Assembly (NCBI GenBank): GCA_019112635.1
Contig: DXIX01000012.1
Coordinates: 92,773 to 156,772, forward strand
Direction of reading: 5' to 3'
DNA length: 64,000 bases
Source: Candidatus Blautia intestinigallinarum
GTDB taxonomy: Bacteria; Bacillota; Clostridia; Lachnospirales; Lachnospiraceae
Below the pieces are notes generated by a model, which saw only the letters and a list, made by a program, of their open reading frames with translations, was not told the origin of the DNA and did no database searches. A program made the position numbers and the translations under genes. Shown piece after piece: positions 51,504 through 61,117 of this stretch (positions within the stretch are counted from its first letter, which is position 1; the number at the start of each line of letters is the position of its first letter).

Positions 51504-51677
51504 ATGAGTGACTTTTTACTTTTTTGCCAGAATTTGAAAAAAAACAATCGGATTTTCATCCGATTGTTGGGTGCGGTGTTAATCTGTATCCCGCTTTTGT
51601 ATTGTAAATGGATTGAATTTCACATACGAAATGTGGAATGGCCAAAGGATGATACGGCCCTTGTCCGGAAAGGCTAA
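51504..51677 (+). CDS. 57-residue single-pass membrane microprotein
   Basis: ATG 51504 lies 7 bases after GGAGG (51492-51496). The reading frame ends at TAA 51675-51677. The translated product begins MSDFLLFCQNLKKNNRIF and contains one hydrophobic segment (RLLGAVLICIPLLYCKW, residues ~20-36) with a charged end (RNVEWPKDDTALVRKG). No family recognised. It is divergent from the XRE regulator. The same DNA carries, on the other strand, the terminator of the convergent CYTH gene, which weakens the coding case somewhat; the ribosome site argues for it. Confidence 0.5.
   Translation: MSDFLLFCQNLKKNNRIFIRLLGAVLICIPLLYCKWIEFHIRNVEWPKDDTALVRKG
51537..51568 (-). terminator. Terminator of the CYTH gene (inside the antisense microprotein frame)
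   Basis: Minus strand AACAATCGGAT, loop GAAA, ATCCGATTGTT (51568-51543), then a run of T from the eight A at 51537-51544. A GNRA-type loop and perfect 11-bp stem. Confidence 0.85.
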
Positions 51678-51680
51678 GAC

Positions 51681-52148
51681 TCAAGGAGTATTTTTGCCGG
51701 AGAAAGGATGCTGGCTTAGATAACTATTGTGGTACTGGGAAGAGAAAGTGACATCTTCGGAGAACCATGATGGCGGCTGATACGCGAGGGCGGTCTGTTC
51801 ATCAGGAAATTCCACTTCCGCCAGGATCAGCCCCTGGTGGGATCCGTGAAAAATATCAAGCTCAATTTTCAGATTCTCCTTCTCGGGGATAATATAGCGG
51901 GTTTTCTGGATGAAAACACCATCGGTTTTCTGGCAGAGGTGCTGATAGGCTTCTTTGGTGAGCGGCAGGTTGTATTCTTCCCGGCTCATCATGCCCTGAG
52001 ACTTATATGTGAGAATATAGGAATCGTCCTCCCGCCGGATTCGGACGACAGGGTTGGTGCACAGATACCCCTGTTCAATTCGGTGAGAGGGGAACTGCTG
52101 TATATTGTCCGGTAACTTCTGGATTAAAAATTTGCGCTCAATTTCCAT
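51681..52148 (-). CDS. CYTH-domain triphosphate tunnel metalloenzyme
   Basis: 155 residues. The signature E-x-E-x-K appears at the very start as MEIERKFLI. Alternating charged strands (VVRIRREDDSYILTYK, KIELDIFHG, LAEVEFPDEQTAL) line the tunnel. Family members hydrolyse inorganic triphosphate or related polyphosphates, or act as adenylate cyclases; short bacterial forms like this usually act on triphosphate. Single gene, with promoter TTGAAT-17-TATACT and a remote strong terminator. Confidence 0.9.
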   Translation of the reverse strand: MEIERKFLIQKLPDNIQQFPSHRIEQGYLCTNPVVRIRREDDSYILTYKSQGMMSREEYNLPLTKEAYQHLCQKTDGVFIQKTRYIIPEKENLKIELDIFHGSHQGLILAEVEFPDEQTALAYQPPSWFSEDVTFSSQYHNSYLSQHPFSGKNTP

Positions 52149-52187
52149 AATTCTTTCCTTTCTTGATAGTTGACTGTTCCTGGGTTA

Positions 52188-52216
52188 AGTATACTGTCGG
52201 ATTGAAAAATATTCAA
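52188..52216 (-). promoter_or_regulatory. Promoter of the CYTH gene
   Basis: Minus strand TTGAAT (52216-52211), 17-bp spacer, TATACT (52193-52188). Confidence 0.6.
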
Positions 52217-52296
52217 TGTGTATTTCCAAGCTATCACAGGAAAAAGAAGGTAGTTTGACTCGAAAGATCTGTTATGAAATACAGAGAAGTTTTAAG

Positions 52297-52325
52297 TTGT
52301 AATGAAAAATATGTAATGTTATAAT
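52297..52325 (+). promoter_or_regulatory. Promoter of the DJ-1 family gene
   Basis: TTGTAA (52297-52302), 17-bp spacer, TATAAT (52320-52325). Confidence 0.65.
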
Positions 52326-52354
52326 ATTCACAATATTAAGTGGGAGGTATGATT

Positions 52355-52918
52355 ATGAGCTGCGTGTGTGCGTTTTTTGCAAATGGAATGGAAGAAGTCG
52401 AGGCGTTGACCGTGGTGGATCTTCTGAGAAGAGCCGGCGTGGATGTGACCACCGTTTCCATACATGAAACAACGGAGATTCAGAGCGCGCACGGAATCCG
52501 GATCCATGGGGATAGGATTTTGGACGAGGTGGAAGATTTTCAGAGATTTGATATGATTTTTCTGCCGGGAGGCGCCGGGGGTACCGACAATCTGGAGGCC
52601 AATGAAAAGGTGAGAGACGTGATTGAAAGTTTTGCGGAGCAAGGGAAGAAGATTGCTGCAATCTGTGCGGCACCAAGGATTCTCGGAAGGATGGGTCTGC
52701 TCAGGGGAAAAAGAGCGACATCTTATCCATCGGTTATGAATCTTCTTGATGGGGCCGATGTGACAGAAAATTCTGTGGAGACAGACGGCAATATTACTAC
52801 CAGCCGGGGAGTGGGAACAGCCATTGACATGGGACTGGAACTGATTCGGATTTTATGCGGCCAGGAGCAGTCAGAAGAGATCCGTCAGTCCATCGTGTAC
52901 AAAGGGAAAATAAATTAG
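52355..52918 (+). CDS. DJ-1/PfpI family protein (ThiJ/YajL-like)
   Basis: 187 residues. ATG 52355, 7 bases after GGGAGG, is preferred to the GTG at 52340. The nucleophile-elbow cysteine lies in IAAICAAPRIL, and the conserved glutamate in NGMEEVEALTVVDLLRRAG, matching the DJ-1/YajL branch. These proteins have been linked to stress protection and glyoxalase/deglycase-like activity; the exact role is unsettled. Single gene with its own promoter, upstream of tig. Confidence 0.92.
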   Translation: MSCVCAFFANGMEEVEALTVVDLLRRAGVDVTTVSIHETTEIQSAHGIRIHGDRILDEVEDFQRFDMIFLPGGAGGTDNLEANEKVRDVIESFAEQGKKIAAICAAPRILGRMGLLRGKRATSYPSVMNLLDGADVTENSVETDGNITTSRGVGTAIDMGLELIRILCGQEQSEEIRQSIVYKGKIN

Positions 52919-52971
52919 GATAAAAAAGCTCCAATACGTAAAAAACACTAGCTATTTCAACGATTGTATGC

Positions 52972-52977
52972 TATACT
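52972..52977 (+). promoter_or_regulatory. Extended -10 upstream of tig
   Basis: TGC-TATACT; no good -35 at the expected distance. The leader to the start is about 70 bases. Confidence 0.45.
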
Positions 52978-53052
52978 ATCGTAATGATTGTGAATATGGA
53001 GAGGTATGCCGCTTTTCCATTTTACATATAGAATAAGGAGGAAATATCAAGA

Positions 53053-54339
53053 ATGAGTTTACAAGTAGAAAAAATGGAGAAAAATATGGCGAAACTTACG
53101 ATTGAAGTTTCAGCCGAGGAATTGGAAAAGGCAATCCAGGGAGCATACCTGAAAAACAAGAACAAAATTACGCTGCCAGGATTCCGTAAAGGAAAAGCTC
53201 CGAGAGTGATGATAGAGAAAATGTATGGAAAAGGAGTATTTCTGGAGGATGCTGCAAATGCTCTGATTCCGTCTGCATATTCAAAAGCTCTGAATGAGTG
53301 TGACCTGGAGATTGTGTCACAGCCTGAGATTGATATCACACAGCTGGAGGCTGGAAAGCCATTTATCTTCACAGCTGAGGTTGCAGTGAAACCGGAAGTA
53401 ACTCTGGGCGAGTACAAAGGTGTGGAAGTGAAGAAGATCGATGTGGAAGTGACAGAGGAAGAGATCAACGCAGAGCTGAAGAAAGAGCAGGAGAACAATT
53501 CCAGAACAATCCTGGTTGAGGACCGTCCTGTTGAGAACGGAGATATCGCTACCATCGATTTTGAAGGATTTGTAGATGGAACTCCATTCGAGGGTGGAAA
53601 AGGAAGCGATTATCCGCTGACCATCGGTTCCAATACCTTTATTCCTGGCTTTGAAGAGCAGCTGATCGGCGCGAATGCCGGAGAAAAACGTGATGTCAAT
53701 GTGACATTCCCGGAAGAGTATCAGGCAAAAGAGCTGGCAGGAAAAGCTGCTGTATTTAAATGCGAAGTGAAGAAGATTGAGAAGAAAGAGCTTCCGGAGC
53801 TGGATGATGAGTTTGCAAAAGATGTTTCCGAGTTTGATACTCTGGAAGAGTACAAGGCAGATATCAAGAAAAATCTGACTGAGAAAAAAGAAGCAGACGC
53901 GAAACGTCAGAAAGAGGATGAGGCAGTTCAGAAGGCTGTCGAGAATGCAACCATGGAGATTCCGGATGCGATGATCCGCACACAGGTAAATCAAATGGTG
54001 GATGATTTCTCCAGAAGAATGCAGGCACAGGGTCTGTCTATGGAGCAGTACTTCCAGTTCACAGGTATGACTCTGGACAAACTGATGGAAGAGATGAAAC
54101 CACAGGCACTGAGAAGAATTCAGACCAGACTGGTACTGGAGAAAGTGGCAGAGGTAGAGAATATTCAGCCGTCCGAGGAGAGAGTTGACGAAGAATTCAC
54201 CAAGATGGCTGAGATGTATAAAATGGAAAAAGACAAATTGAAAGAGCTGGTTGGCGAGATTGAGCTGGAGCAGATGAAGAAGGACATGGCTGTTCAGGAT
54301 GCAGTGACTTATATCACAGACGCAGCGAAGGAAGTCTAA
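53053..54339 (+). CDS. tig: Trigger factor
   Basis: 428 residues. The ribosome-binding N-domain signature GFRKGKAPR (near residue 44) is present. A FKBP-type prolyl isomerase domain follows (~155-245, GDIATIDFEGFVDGTPFEGG, GFEEQLIGANAGE) and a long helical C-domain holding substrate. It folds nascent chains at the ribosome exit. AAGGAGG precedes ATG. It heads the conserved tig-clpP-clpX-lon-engB block. Confidence 0.96.
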   Translation: MSLQVEKMEKNMAKLTIEVSAEELEKAIQGAYLKNKNKITLPGFRKGKAPRVMIEKMYGKGVFLEDAANALIPSAYSKALNECDLEIVSQPEIDITQLEAGKPFIFTAEVAVKPEVTLGEYKGVEVKKIDVEVTEEEINAELKKEQENNSRTILVEDRPVENGDIATIDFEGFVDGTPFEGGKGSDYPLTIGSNTFIPGFEEQLIGANAGEKRDVNVTFPEEYQAKELAGKAAVFKCEVKKIEKKELPELDDEFAKDVSEFDTLEEYKADIKKNLTEKKEADAKRQKEDEAVQKAVENATMEIPDAMIRTQVNQMVDDFSRRMQAQGLSMEQYFQFTGMTLDKLMEEMKPQALRRIQTRLVLEKVAEVENIQPSEERVDEEFTKMAEMYKMEKDKLKELVGEIELEQMKKDMAVQDAVTYITDAAKEV

Positions 54340-54381
54340 TCCGGCGATTTTATCCAACCAAATGACGGGAGGCGCATTTTT

Positions 54382-54963
54382 ATGAGTTTAGTACCATATG
54401 TCGTTGAGCAGACGAGCAGGGGAGAGAGAAACTACGATATTTATTCCAGACTGCTGAAAGACAGAATTATTTTTCTCGGTGAAGAGGTGAATGATGTGAC
54501 CGCCAGTCTGGTGGTGGCACAGCTTCTGTTTTTGGAATCTGAAGATACTGGAAAAGACATACAATTATATATTAACAGTCCCGGCGGTTCTGTGACCGCA
54601 GGAATGGCGATTTATGACACCATGCAGTATATCAAATGTGATGTATCCACGATCTGTCTGGGCATGGCGGCCAGCATGGGAGCTTTTCTTCTGGCGGGCG
54701 GTACCAAGGGCAAGAGACTTGCTCTGCCGAACTCGACAATTATGATTCACCAGCCTTCCGGAGGAGCACAGGGGCAGGCTACAGAGATTCAGATTGTGGC
54801 AGACCATATTGCCAGAACCAAGAGAACGTTGAATGAAATTCTGGCGGCGAATACCGGTCAGCCACTGGAAGTGATTGAAGTGGATACCGATCGTGACAAC
54901 TATATGTCAGCGCAGGAGGCACAGGCATATGGACTGATCGACAGAATTATTACACACAGATAA
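54382..54963 (+). CDS. clpP: ATP-dependent Clp protease proteolytic subunit
   Basis: 193 residues. The catalytic triad falls at S98 (GMAASMGAF), H123 ([11 protein letters not shown]) and D172 (DTDRDN). It forms the 14-mer chamber fed by ClpX. ACGGGAGG precedes ATG 54382, 42 bases after tig. The 127-base gap to clpX contains paired inverted repeats. Confidence 0.97.
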   Translation: MSLVPYVVEQTSRGERNYDIYSRLLKDRIIFLGEEVNDVTASLVVAQLLFLESEDTGKDIQLYINSPGGSVTAGMAIYDTMQYIKCDVSTICLGMAASMGAFLLAGGTKGKRLALPNSTIMIHQPSGGAQGQATEIQIVADHIARTKRTLNEILAANTGQPLEVIEVDTDRDNYMSAQEAQAYGLIDRIITHR

Positions 54964-54971
54964 AGAGAGGA

Positions 54972-55054
54972 TAAGACGTCCAAAGAGAGGTCTTAGATAA
55001 CTAAGTATGCAAGGGGTGTATGGGACTGCGAGAACTCGTACATTACCTTGCATA
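54972..55054. repeat. Two structured inverted repeats between clpP and clpX
   Basis: TAAGAC...GTCTTA (near 54972-54996) is followed by TATGCAAGG (55006-55014) paired with CCTTGCATA (55046-55054). The latter is extended inward by TGTATGGG/CTCGTACA pairing. No T-run follows either, so they look like processing or attenuation structures rather than terminators. Confidence 0.55.
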
Positions 55055-55090
55055 GCTGTTATAGAGAAGAAAGGATAGATAGAGAATCCC

Positions 55091-56389
55091 ATGGCAGATA
55101 GAATAAAAGAAGGAAAAGTCAGATGTTCTTTTTGCAATAAGACGGAGGATCAGGTCCGCAAACTGATCTCCAGTTTGGATAAAAGCGTATATATTTGTGA
55201 CGAATGTATTGAGATATGTAATGAGATTATTGAGGAAGAGGGCCTGGTTTATGAGGATATGCTGACCTCAGACATCAATCTGCTCACACCCCAGGAAATT
55301 CACAGTTTTCTGGATGAATATGTGATTGGACAGGATGAGGCGAAGAAGGCACTTTCCGTTGCTGTATATAATCACTATAAGAGAGTGATGGCTCCGAAAA
55401 GTTTGGATGTGGAGCTTCAGAAGAGTAATATTTTGATGCTGGGACCGACCGGTTCCGGAAAGACTTTGCTGGCGCAGACTCTGGCAAAACTGCTGAATGT
55501 ACCTTTTGCCATTGCAGACGCCACCACATTGACAGAAGCCGGATATGTGGGCGAGGATGTGGAGAATATTCTGTTGAAAATTATCCAGGCTGCGGATTAC
55601 GACATTGAGCGTGCCCAGTATGGAATTATTTATATTGATGAGATTGATAAGATTACAAGAAAGTCTGAGAATGCGTCTATCACCAGAGATGTGTCCGGAG
55701 AGGGCGTACAGCAGGCTTTGCTGAAGATCCTGGAGGGAACGATTGCCAGTGTGCCGCCCCAGGGTGGAAGAAAACATCCCCATCAGGAATTTATTCAGAT
55801 TGACACCACCAACATTCTGTTTATCTGCGGCGGTGCTTTCGAGGGCATTGAGAAGATTATTGCCGCGAGAAAAGATCAGAAATCCATCGGATTTGGCGCA
55901 GATGTGAGAAGTGTCAAAGATCAGAATGTGGGTGAATTGCTCAAGGAAGTGATGCCGGAGGATTTCATCAAGTTCGGACTGATACCAGAGTTTATCGGAA
56001 GGGTTCCGGTAGTGGTTTCTCTGAACGCGCTGGATGAAGAAGCTCTGATCCGAATTTTGAAAGAGCCGAAGAATTCTCTGGTGAGACAATATCGTAAACT
56101 ATTTGAATTGGATGGTGTGGATTTGGATTTCCAGGAAGATGCTCTGAAACTTATCGCAGAGAAATCGATGGAGAGAAAGACGGGAGCCAGAGGCCTGCGC
56201 TCGATCATGGAAGAGACGATGATGGATTTGATGTATGAGATCCCTTCCGATCAGCGGATTCAGAAATGTATTATTACGAAAGAGTCTGTGGAGGGAGAAG
56301 CGGATCCGGAGATCGTCTACGGAGAGATGGAAGATCAGGGGCGCAGAAATTTGAGAAAAGCCCGAAAAGGAAAACCAGAGACCGCCTGA
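55091..56389 (+). CDS. clpX: ClpX unfoldase
   Basis: 432 residues. The N-terminal zinc-binding domain uses C12, C15, C36 and C39. AAA+ Walker A is [14 protein letters not shown], Walker [11 protein letters not shown]; the pore loop GYVGEDVE and the ClpP-binding I-G-F loop ([10 protein letters not shown]) are present. It unfolds tagged proteins and passes them to ClpP. Upstream ribosome site is weak (GAAAGGATAG). Confidence 0.97.
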   Translation: MADRIKEGKVRCSFCNKTEDQVRKLISSLDKSVYICDECIEICNEIIEEEGLVYEDMLTSDINLLTPQEIHSFLDEYVIGQDEAKKALSVAVYNHYKRVMAPKSLDVELQKSNILMLGPTGSGKTLLAQTLAKLLNVPFAIADATTLTEAGYVGEDVENILLKIIQAADYDIERAQYGIIYIDEIDKITRKSENASITRDVSGEGVQQALLKILEGTIASVPPQGGRKHPHQEFIQIDTTNILFICGGAFEGIEKIIAARKDQKSIGFGADVRSVKDQNVGELLKEVMPEDFIKFGLIPEFIGRVPVVVSLNALDEEALIRILKEPKNSLVRQYRKLFELDGVDLDFQEDALKLIAEKSMERKTGARGLRSIMEETMMDLMYEIPSDQRIQKCIITKESVEGEADPEIVYGEMEDQGRRNLRKARKGKPETA

Positions 56390-56406
56390 AACAAGGAGGT
56401 TAAAAG

Positions 56407-58719
56407 ATGAAAGAAATGATATACGGGTTACCGGTTGTGGCATTGCGGGGAACATCCATCCTTCCGGAGATGATTGTTCACTTTGACGTGAGCCGTCCGC
56501 GTTCCGTCAAAGCGGTGGAAGCGGCAATGCTGAAAGAACAGAAAGTATTTTTGGTGACACAGAAAGATCTTGAGAAAGAGAATCCTGGATTGCTGGATTT
56601 CTATAAAGTGGGAACGGTAGCCTATATCAAACAGATTGTAAAGCTGCCGGATGATGTCCTGCGGGTTCTTGTGGAAGGTTTAAGCCGGGGCGAACTGCTG
56701 AGGCTGGAGAGAGAGAATCCTTATCTGGAAGGGCAGATCGGGATTTTTGAGGAAGAAGACATTGAGAATAAGAATGTCAAAGAGGCAATTCTGCGCAATA
56801 TCAAAGAGAAATTCCATCTTTACTGTGTGGAGAGCGGAAGAATCAGTAAAGATTTGGCGGCACAGATTTTGCAGATTGACGATGCGAAGCGTCTGATTGA
56901 TCAGCTGTGTATTAACCTTCCTCTTGGATATGAAGACCAGCAGAAGCTTCTCAATGCAGTCGGACTGTATGACAGATACACAATATTGGAAGGAATGCTG
57001 GAGGACGAGATAGAGATTCAGAAATTCCGCAGAGAATTCCAGCGGAAAGTTAAAGAGAGAATCGATAAGAATCAAAAGGAGTATATCCTTCGTGAACAGA
57101 TGAAACTGATCCGCGAGGAGCTGGGGGAGGATGATACGGTCTCAGAGGCAGAGAAGTTCCGGGAGAGGCTTCAGTTTCTGGATGCGCCTGCGGAAGTCAA
57201 AGAGAGAATCGGCAAGGAGATTGAGCGATTCAAATCTATCAGCAACAATAATGCTGAGGGAAATGTGGCGAGGGACTATATCAGTACACTGTTGGATATG
57301 CCGTGGAACCGTCAGACGAAAGACTCCGATGATTTGAAGGCAGCTTTCCAGATACTGGAAAAAGATCATTATGGACTGAAAAAGGTCAAAGAGAGGATCA
57401 TGGAGTTTCTGGCTGTCAGGAATCTCACAGAGAAAGGGAAAAGTCCGATACTCTGTCTGGTAGGACCGCCTGGAACTGGAAAAACATCCATTGCCCGTTC
57501 TGTGGCCAGGGCACTGAATAAAAAGTATGTGAGAATCTGTCTTGGAGGTGTCCGCGATGAGGCAGAGATACGTGGACACAGACGCACCTATATCGGCGCG
57601 ATGCCTGGAAGGATTGCGCAGGCCCTGAAGCAGACGGGAGTGGGAAATCCGCTGATGCTTCTGGATGAGATCGACAAGACCAGCAGTGACTATAAGGGAG
57701 ATGTGTCTGCAGCTCTTCTGGAGGTACTGGACCCGGAACAGAACAGCCATTTTAACGATCATTATATTGATCTTCCCATCGATTTGTCAGAAGTTCTGTT
57801 TATCGCGACGGCCAATGATCTGCAGGGAATCCCACGGCCTCTTCTGGACCGTATGGAGGTCATTGAACTTTCCAGCTACACAGAGAATGAGAAGGAACAT
57901 ATCGCAAAGGAACACTTGATTCCAAAACAGATTCAGGAGAATGGCCTTGAGGAGAAGCAGTTGGCCATCCGTCCTGCGGCGGTACGAAAAATCATCAACG
58001 GCTATACGAAAGAGGCAGGAGTGCGAGGACTGGAACGCTGTATTGGACAGATCTGCCGCAAGACTGCCAGGGAAGTTCTGGAAGACGGAAAAGAGAAAGT
58101 GGTTGTCACCACGAAGAATCTGGAGCATTATCTCGGACATGAGCGTTATACCTTCCAGATGGCAAACAAGCATGACGAAGTGGGAATCGTGCGTGGATTG
58201 GCTTGGACCAGTGCAGGAGGAGATACTCTTCAGATTGAAGTGAATGTGATGCCGGGCAAAGGCGAGCTGGTGCTCACAGGTCAGCTGGGTGATGTGATGA
58301 AAGAGTCCGCCCGGGCCGGGTTAAGCTATATCCGTTCTGTGGCATCGGATTATGGAATTGAGCCGGAGTTTTTTGAGAAGAATGATATTCACATACATAT
58401 CCCTGAGGGGGCGATTCCGAAGGATGGACCTTCAGCGGGGATTACCATGGCGACCGCCATGCTTTCCGCTATCACCAAGACACCGGTGCGCGCGGAGGTG
58501 GCGATGACAGGAGAGATCACTCTCCGGGGCAGAGTTCTGCCGATTGGCGGCCTGAAGGAAAAGCTGTTGGCCGCGAAATATGCGAAAATCAAGACTGTCC
58601 TGGTGCCGAAGGAGAATAAGCCGGATATCAAAGAAATGTCAGACGAGATTACCAATGGCCTGGAGATCCATCTGGTGGATAATATGGGCGATGTGATTTC
58701 CCAGGCACTGAACCGTTAA
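56407..58719 (+). CDS. lon: ATP-dependent protease Lon
   Basis: 770 residues. N-terminal substrate domain (LPVVALRGTSILPEMIVHFDV), AAA+ module with GPPGTGKTS, and the C-terminal peptidase with catalytic S676 in PKDGPSAGITMATAML and the lysine in GGLKEKLLAA. It degrades misfolded and regulatory proteins. AAGGAGG precedes ATG, 17 bases after clpX, so it is co-transcribed with clpX and engB. Confidence 0.97.
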   Translation: MKEMIYGLPVVALRGTSILPEMIVHFDVSRPRSVKAVEAAMLKEQKVFLVTQKDLEKENPGLLDFYKVGTVAYIKQIVKLPDDVLRVLVEGLSRGELLRLERENPYLEGQIGIFEEEDIENKNVKEAILRNIKEKFHLYCVESGRISKDLAAQILQIDDAKRLIDQLCINLPLGYEDQQKLLNAVGLYDRYTILEGMLEDEIEIQKFRREFQRKVKERIDKNQKEYILREQMKLIREELGEDDTVSEAEKFRERLQFLDAPAEVKERIGKEIERFKSISNNNAEGNVARDYISTLLDMPWNRQTKDSDDLKAAFQILEKDHYGLKKVKERIMEFLAVRNLTEKGKSPILCLVGPPGTGKTSIARSVARALNKKYVRICLGGVRDEAEIRGHRRTYIGAMPGRIAQALKQTGVGNPLMLLDEIDKTSSDYKGDVSAALLEVLDPEQNSHFNDHYIDLPIDLSEVLFIATANDLQGIPRPLLDRMEVIELSSYTENEKEHIAKEHLIPKQIQENGLEEKQLAIRPAAVRKIINGYTKEAGVRGLERCIGQICRKTAREVLEDGKEKVVVTTKNLEHYLGHERYTFQMANKHDEVGIVRGLAWTSAGGDTLQIEVNVMPGKGELVLTGQLGDVMKESARAGLSYIRSVASDYGIEPEFFEKNDIHIHIPEGAIPKDGPSAGITMATAMLSAITKTPVRAEVAMTGEITLRGRVLPIGGLKEKLLAAKYAKIKTVLVPKENKPDIKEMSDEITNGLEIHLVDNMGDVISQALNR

Positions 58720-58731
58720 GCGAGGTACTGT

Positions 58732-59328
58732 ATGATTATAAAAAATGTGTCCCTGGATATTGTCTGTGGAGTGACAAGTGTGCTTCCTGAGAATGCGTGG
58801 CCGGAGATTGCTTTTGCCGGTAAATCGAATGTGGGGAAATCTTCCCTGATCAATGCATTGATGAACCGGAAATCTCTGGCACGTACCAGTGCCCAGCCGG
58901 GCAAAACACAGACGATTAATTTCTATAATATTAATAACTGTATGTATCTGGTGGATCTTCCGGGGTATGGATATGCAAAGGTTTCCCAGAAAGAGAAAGA
59001 AAAATGGGGAAAGCTGATCGAGAGATATCTGAACAGTTCCCGGATGCTTCGTGCGGTTTTTCTTTTGATTGATATCCGTCATGACCCTTCTGCGAATGAC
59101 AGGCAGATGTATGAGTGGATTGTCTCGCAGGGATATGAACCGATTATCATTGCAACTAAGTTGGATAAACTGAAGCGGAGCCAGATTCAGAAACATGTGA
59201 AGATGGTCCGGGAAGGCCTGGGCCTTCTGCCTGGCACAAAGGTGATTCCTTTTTCAGCAGTGTCTAAGCAGGGACGGGAGGAAATCTGGGAGCTGATGGA
59301 TCAGCTTTTGGAAACCGGTGAGCAATGA
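58732..59328 (+). CDS. engB: Ribosome-biogenesis GTPase YsxC/EngB
   Basis: 198 residues. G1 GKSNVGKSSLINAL, G3 DLPGYGYAKV, G4 TKLDKL are visible. It is needed for late assembly of the large ribosomal subunit. ATG 58732, 6 bases after GAGG, follows lon by 12 bases; lon-engB adjacency is conserved in Firmicutes. Confidence 0.96.
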   Translation: MIIKNVSLDIVCGVTSVLPENAWPEIAFAGKSNVGKSSLINALMNRKSLARTSAQPGKTQTINFYNINNCMYLVDLPGYGYAKVSQKEKEKWGKLIERYLNSSRMLRAVFLLIDIRHDPSANDRQMYEWIVSQGYEPIIIATKLDKLKRSQIQKHVKMVREGLGLLPGTKVIPFSAVSKQGREEIWELMDQLLETGEQ

Positions 59329-59369
59329 TGGCTTTGAGGAGTACGAAGGATCAGTAAGAGAGGGACAAC

Positions 59370-60221
59370 ATGGGAATAATACGAGCGAGTAAGCTGGGAT
59401 TTGATTATTACAAATATGATGACGATGGAAATGTGGAACAGGCCAGCCGGGCTGTGGATGATGTGAATCTGGATATCCAGGCCGGTCAGTTTATTGCGGT
59501 GCTGGGACATAATGGATCTGGAAAATCTACACTGGCAAAGCATATCAATGCTCTTCTGGTGCCCACGGAGGGAACTTTGTGGATGGATCAGATGGACACA
59601 GCGGCAGCGGACAATCTCTGGAAAATCCGCCAGGAGGCTGGAATGGTTTTTCAGAATCCGGATAACCAGATTATCGGCAGTGTTGTGGAAGAAGATGTGG
59701 GGTTCGGCCCTGAGAATATTGGAGTTCCTACGGATGAGATCTGGAGGAGAGTGGATGCAAGCCTGAAGGCGGTGGATATGGTCGCTTATCGCCAGCACTC
59801 TCCCAATAAGCTGTCCGGAGGACAGAAGCAGAGAGTGGCGATCGCCGGTGTGATGGCCATGAAACCAAAATGCATTGTGTTGGACGAGCCCACAGCTATG
59901 CTGGATCCCAGCGGGCGCAAAGAGGTCCTGAAAGCTGTGCGGGAATTGAACAAAAAAGAAGGCGTCACGGTGATACTGATCACGCACTATATGGAGGAAG
60001 TGGTATTCGCAGATCACGTCTTCGTGATGGATTCCGGACATATTGTGCTGGAGGGGACACCCAGGGAGATTTTTTCCCAGGTGGACATCCTTAAACAGTA
60101 TGGACTGGATGTTCCGCAGGTTACTTTGCTGGCTTATGAACTGAAAAAATCCGGAGTGGAGCTTCCGGATGGAATTCTGACCATAGAGGAGTTGGTGGAT
60201 GCCTTATGTCGATTAAGTTAG
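59370..60221 (+). CDS. ecfA1: ECF transporter ATPase EcfA1
   Basis: 283 residues. Walker [15 protein letters not shown]-loop [10 protein letters not shown], signature [13 protein letters not shown] and Walker [14 protein letters not shown]. With EcfA2 and EcfT it forms the energising module shared by several vitamin-specific S components; no S component gene is in the window. It overlaps ecfA2 by 16 bases. Confidence 0.95.
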   Translation: MGIIRASKLGFDYYKYDDDGNVEQASRAVDDVNLDIQAGQFIAVLGHNGSGKSTLAKHINALLVPTEGTLWMDQMDTAAADNLWKIRQEAGMVFQNPDNQIIGSVVEEDVGFGPENIGVPTDEIWRRVDASLKAVDMVAYRQHSPNKLSGGQKQRVAIAGVMAMKPKCIVLDEPTAMLDPSGRKEVLKAVRELNKKEGVTVILITHYMEEVVFADHVFVMDSGHIVLEGTPREIFSQVDILKQYGLDVPQVTLLAYELKKSGVELPDGILTIEELVDALCRLS

Positions 60222-61096
60222 AGCATGTATATTATACCTACAGCCCGGGGACTGCCTATGAGATTCATGCGCTGGAGGATATCAATCTTACGATTCCGGA
60301 TAATCAGTTTATCGGAATGATTGGGCATACCGGGAGTGGCAAGTCAACATTAATTCAGCATTTCAATGGACTGATCCGTCCAACCCAGGGGAAGATCCTG
60401 TATAATGGGGAAGACATCTGGGGAGAAAAATATAATCTGAAAAAATTAAGAAGTGAGGTGGGCTTGGTATTTCAATATCCGGAACATCAGCTTTTTGAGA
60501 TTGATGTGCTCACTGATGTCTGTTTCGGTCCTAAGAATCAGGGATTGAGCCAGGAAGAAGCTGAGGTGGAAGCGAGGAAGGCTCTGGAGCAGGTGGGAAT
60601 TCCGGAGAAACTCTATAAGAAATCACCTTTTGAACTGTCCGGGGGACAGAAAAAAAGGGTGGCGATTGCGGGAGTTCTGGCAATGAACCCCAAAATACTG
60701 ATTTTAGATGAGCCCACAGCAGGACTTGATCCCAAAGGAAGGGATGAAATCCTGGATGAGATCGCCAATCTTCACAAGATGAGAGGAATCAGTATTATTC
60801 TGGTCTCTCACAGTATGGAAGATATTGCGAAGTATGTGGAGAGAATTATCGTCATGGACAAAGGAAAAGTTGCCTTTGATGATAAACCGAAACAGGTTTT
60901 TTCCCACTATAAAGAGCTGGAGAAGATGGGCCTGGCAGCGCCGCAGATTACCTATGTGATGCATGCCCTGAAGGATCGGGGAATGGATGTGGATGTGACG
61001 GCAACGACTGTGGAAGAGGCAAAAAACAGCATTTTAAAGGCGCTGGGTGTTTCCGTGCCTAAGAATGAGCAGAAGAATCTGACAGATGATAATTGA
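60206..61096 (+). CDS. ecfA2: ECF transporter ATPase EcfA2
   Basis: 296 residues. Walker [15 protein letters not shown]-loop [10 protein letters not shown] (the Y-P-E-H-Q form typical of EcfA2), signature [13 protein letters not shown], Walker [14 protein letters not shown]. The second nucleotide-binding subunit of the vitamin ECF energising module. Its start lies inside ecfA1, so their synthesis is coupled. Confidence 0.95.
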   Translation: MSIKLEHVYYTYSPGTAYEIHALEDINLTIPDNQFIGMIGHTGSGKSTLIQHFNGLIRPTQGKILYNGEDIWGEKYNLKKLRSEVGLVFQYPEHQLFEIDVLTDVCFGPKNQGLSQEEAEVEARKALEQVGIPEKLYKKSPFELSGGQKKRVAIAGVLAMNPKILILDEPTAGLDPKGRDEILDEIANLHKMRGISIILVSHSMEDIAKYVERIIVMDKGKVAFDDKPKQVFSHYKELEKMGLAAPQITYVMHALKDRGMDVDVTATTVEEAKNSILKALGVSVPKNEQKNLTDDN

Positions 61097-61117
61097 TTAG
61101 GACAGGAAGGAAGGCAA

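Noticed and set aside
53317..54357. 346-codon minus-strand open frame
   Set aside because: Antisense to trigger factor; leucine/histidine/cysteine-rich shadow.
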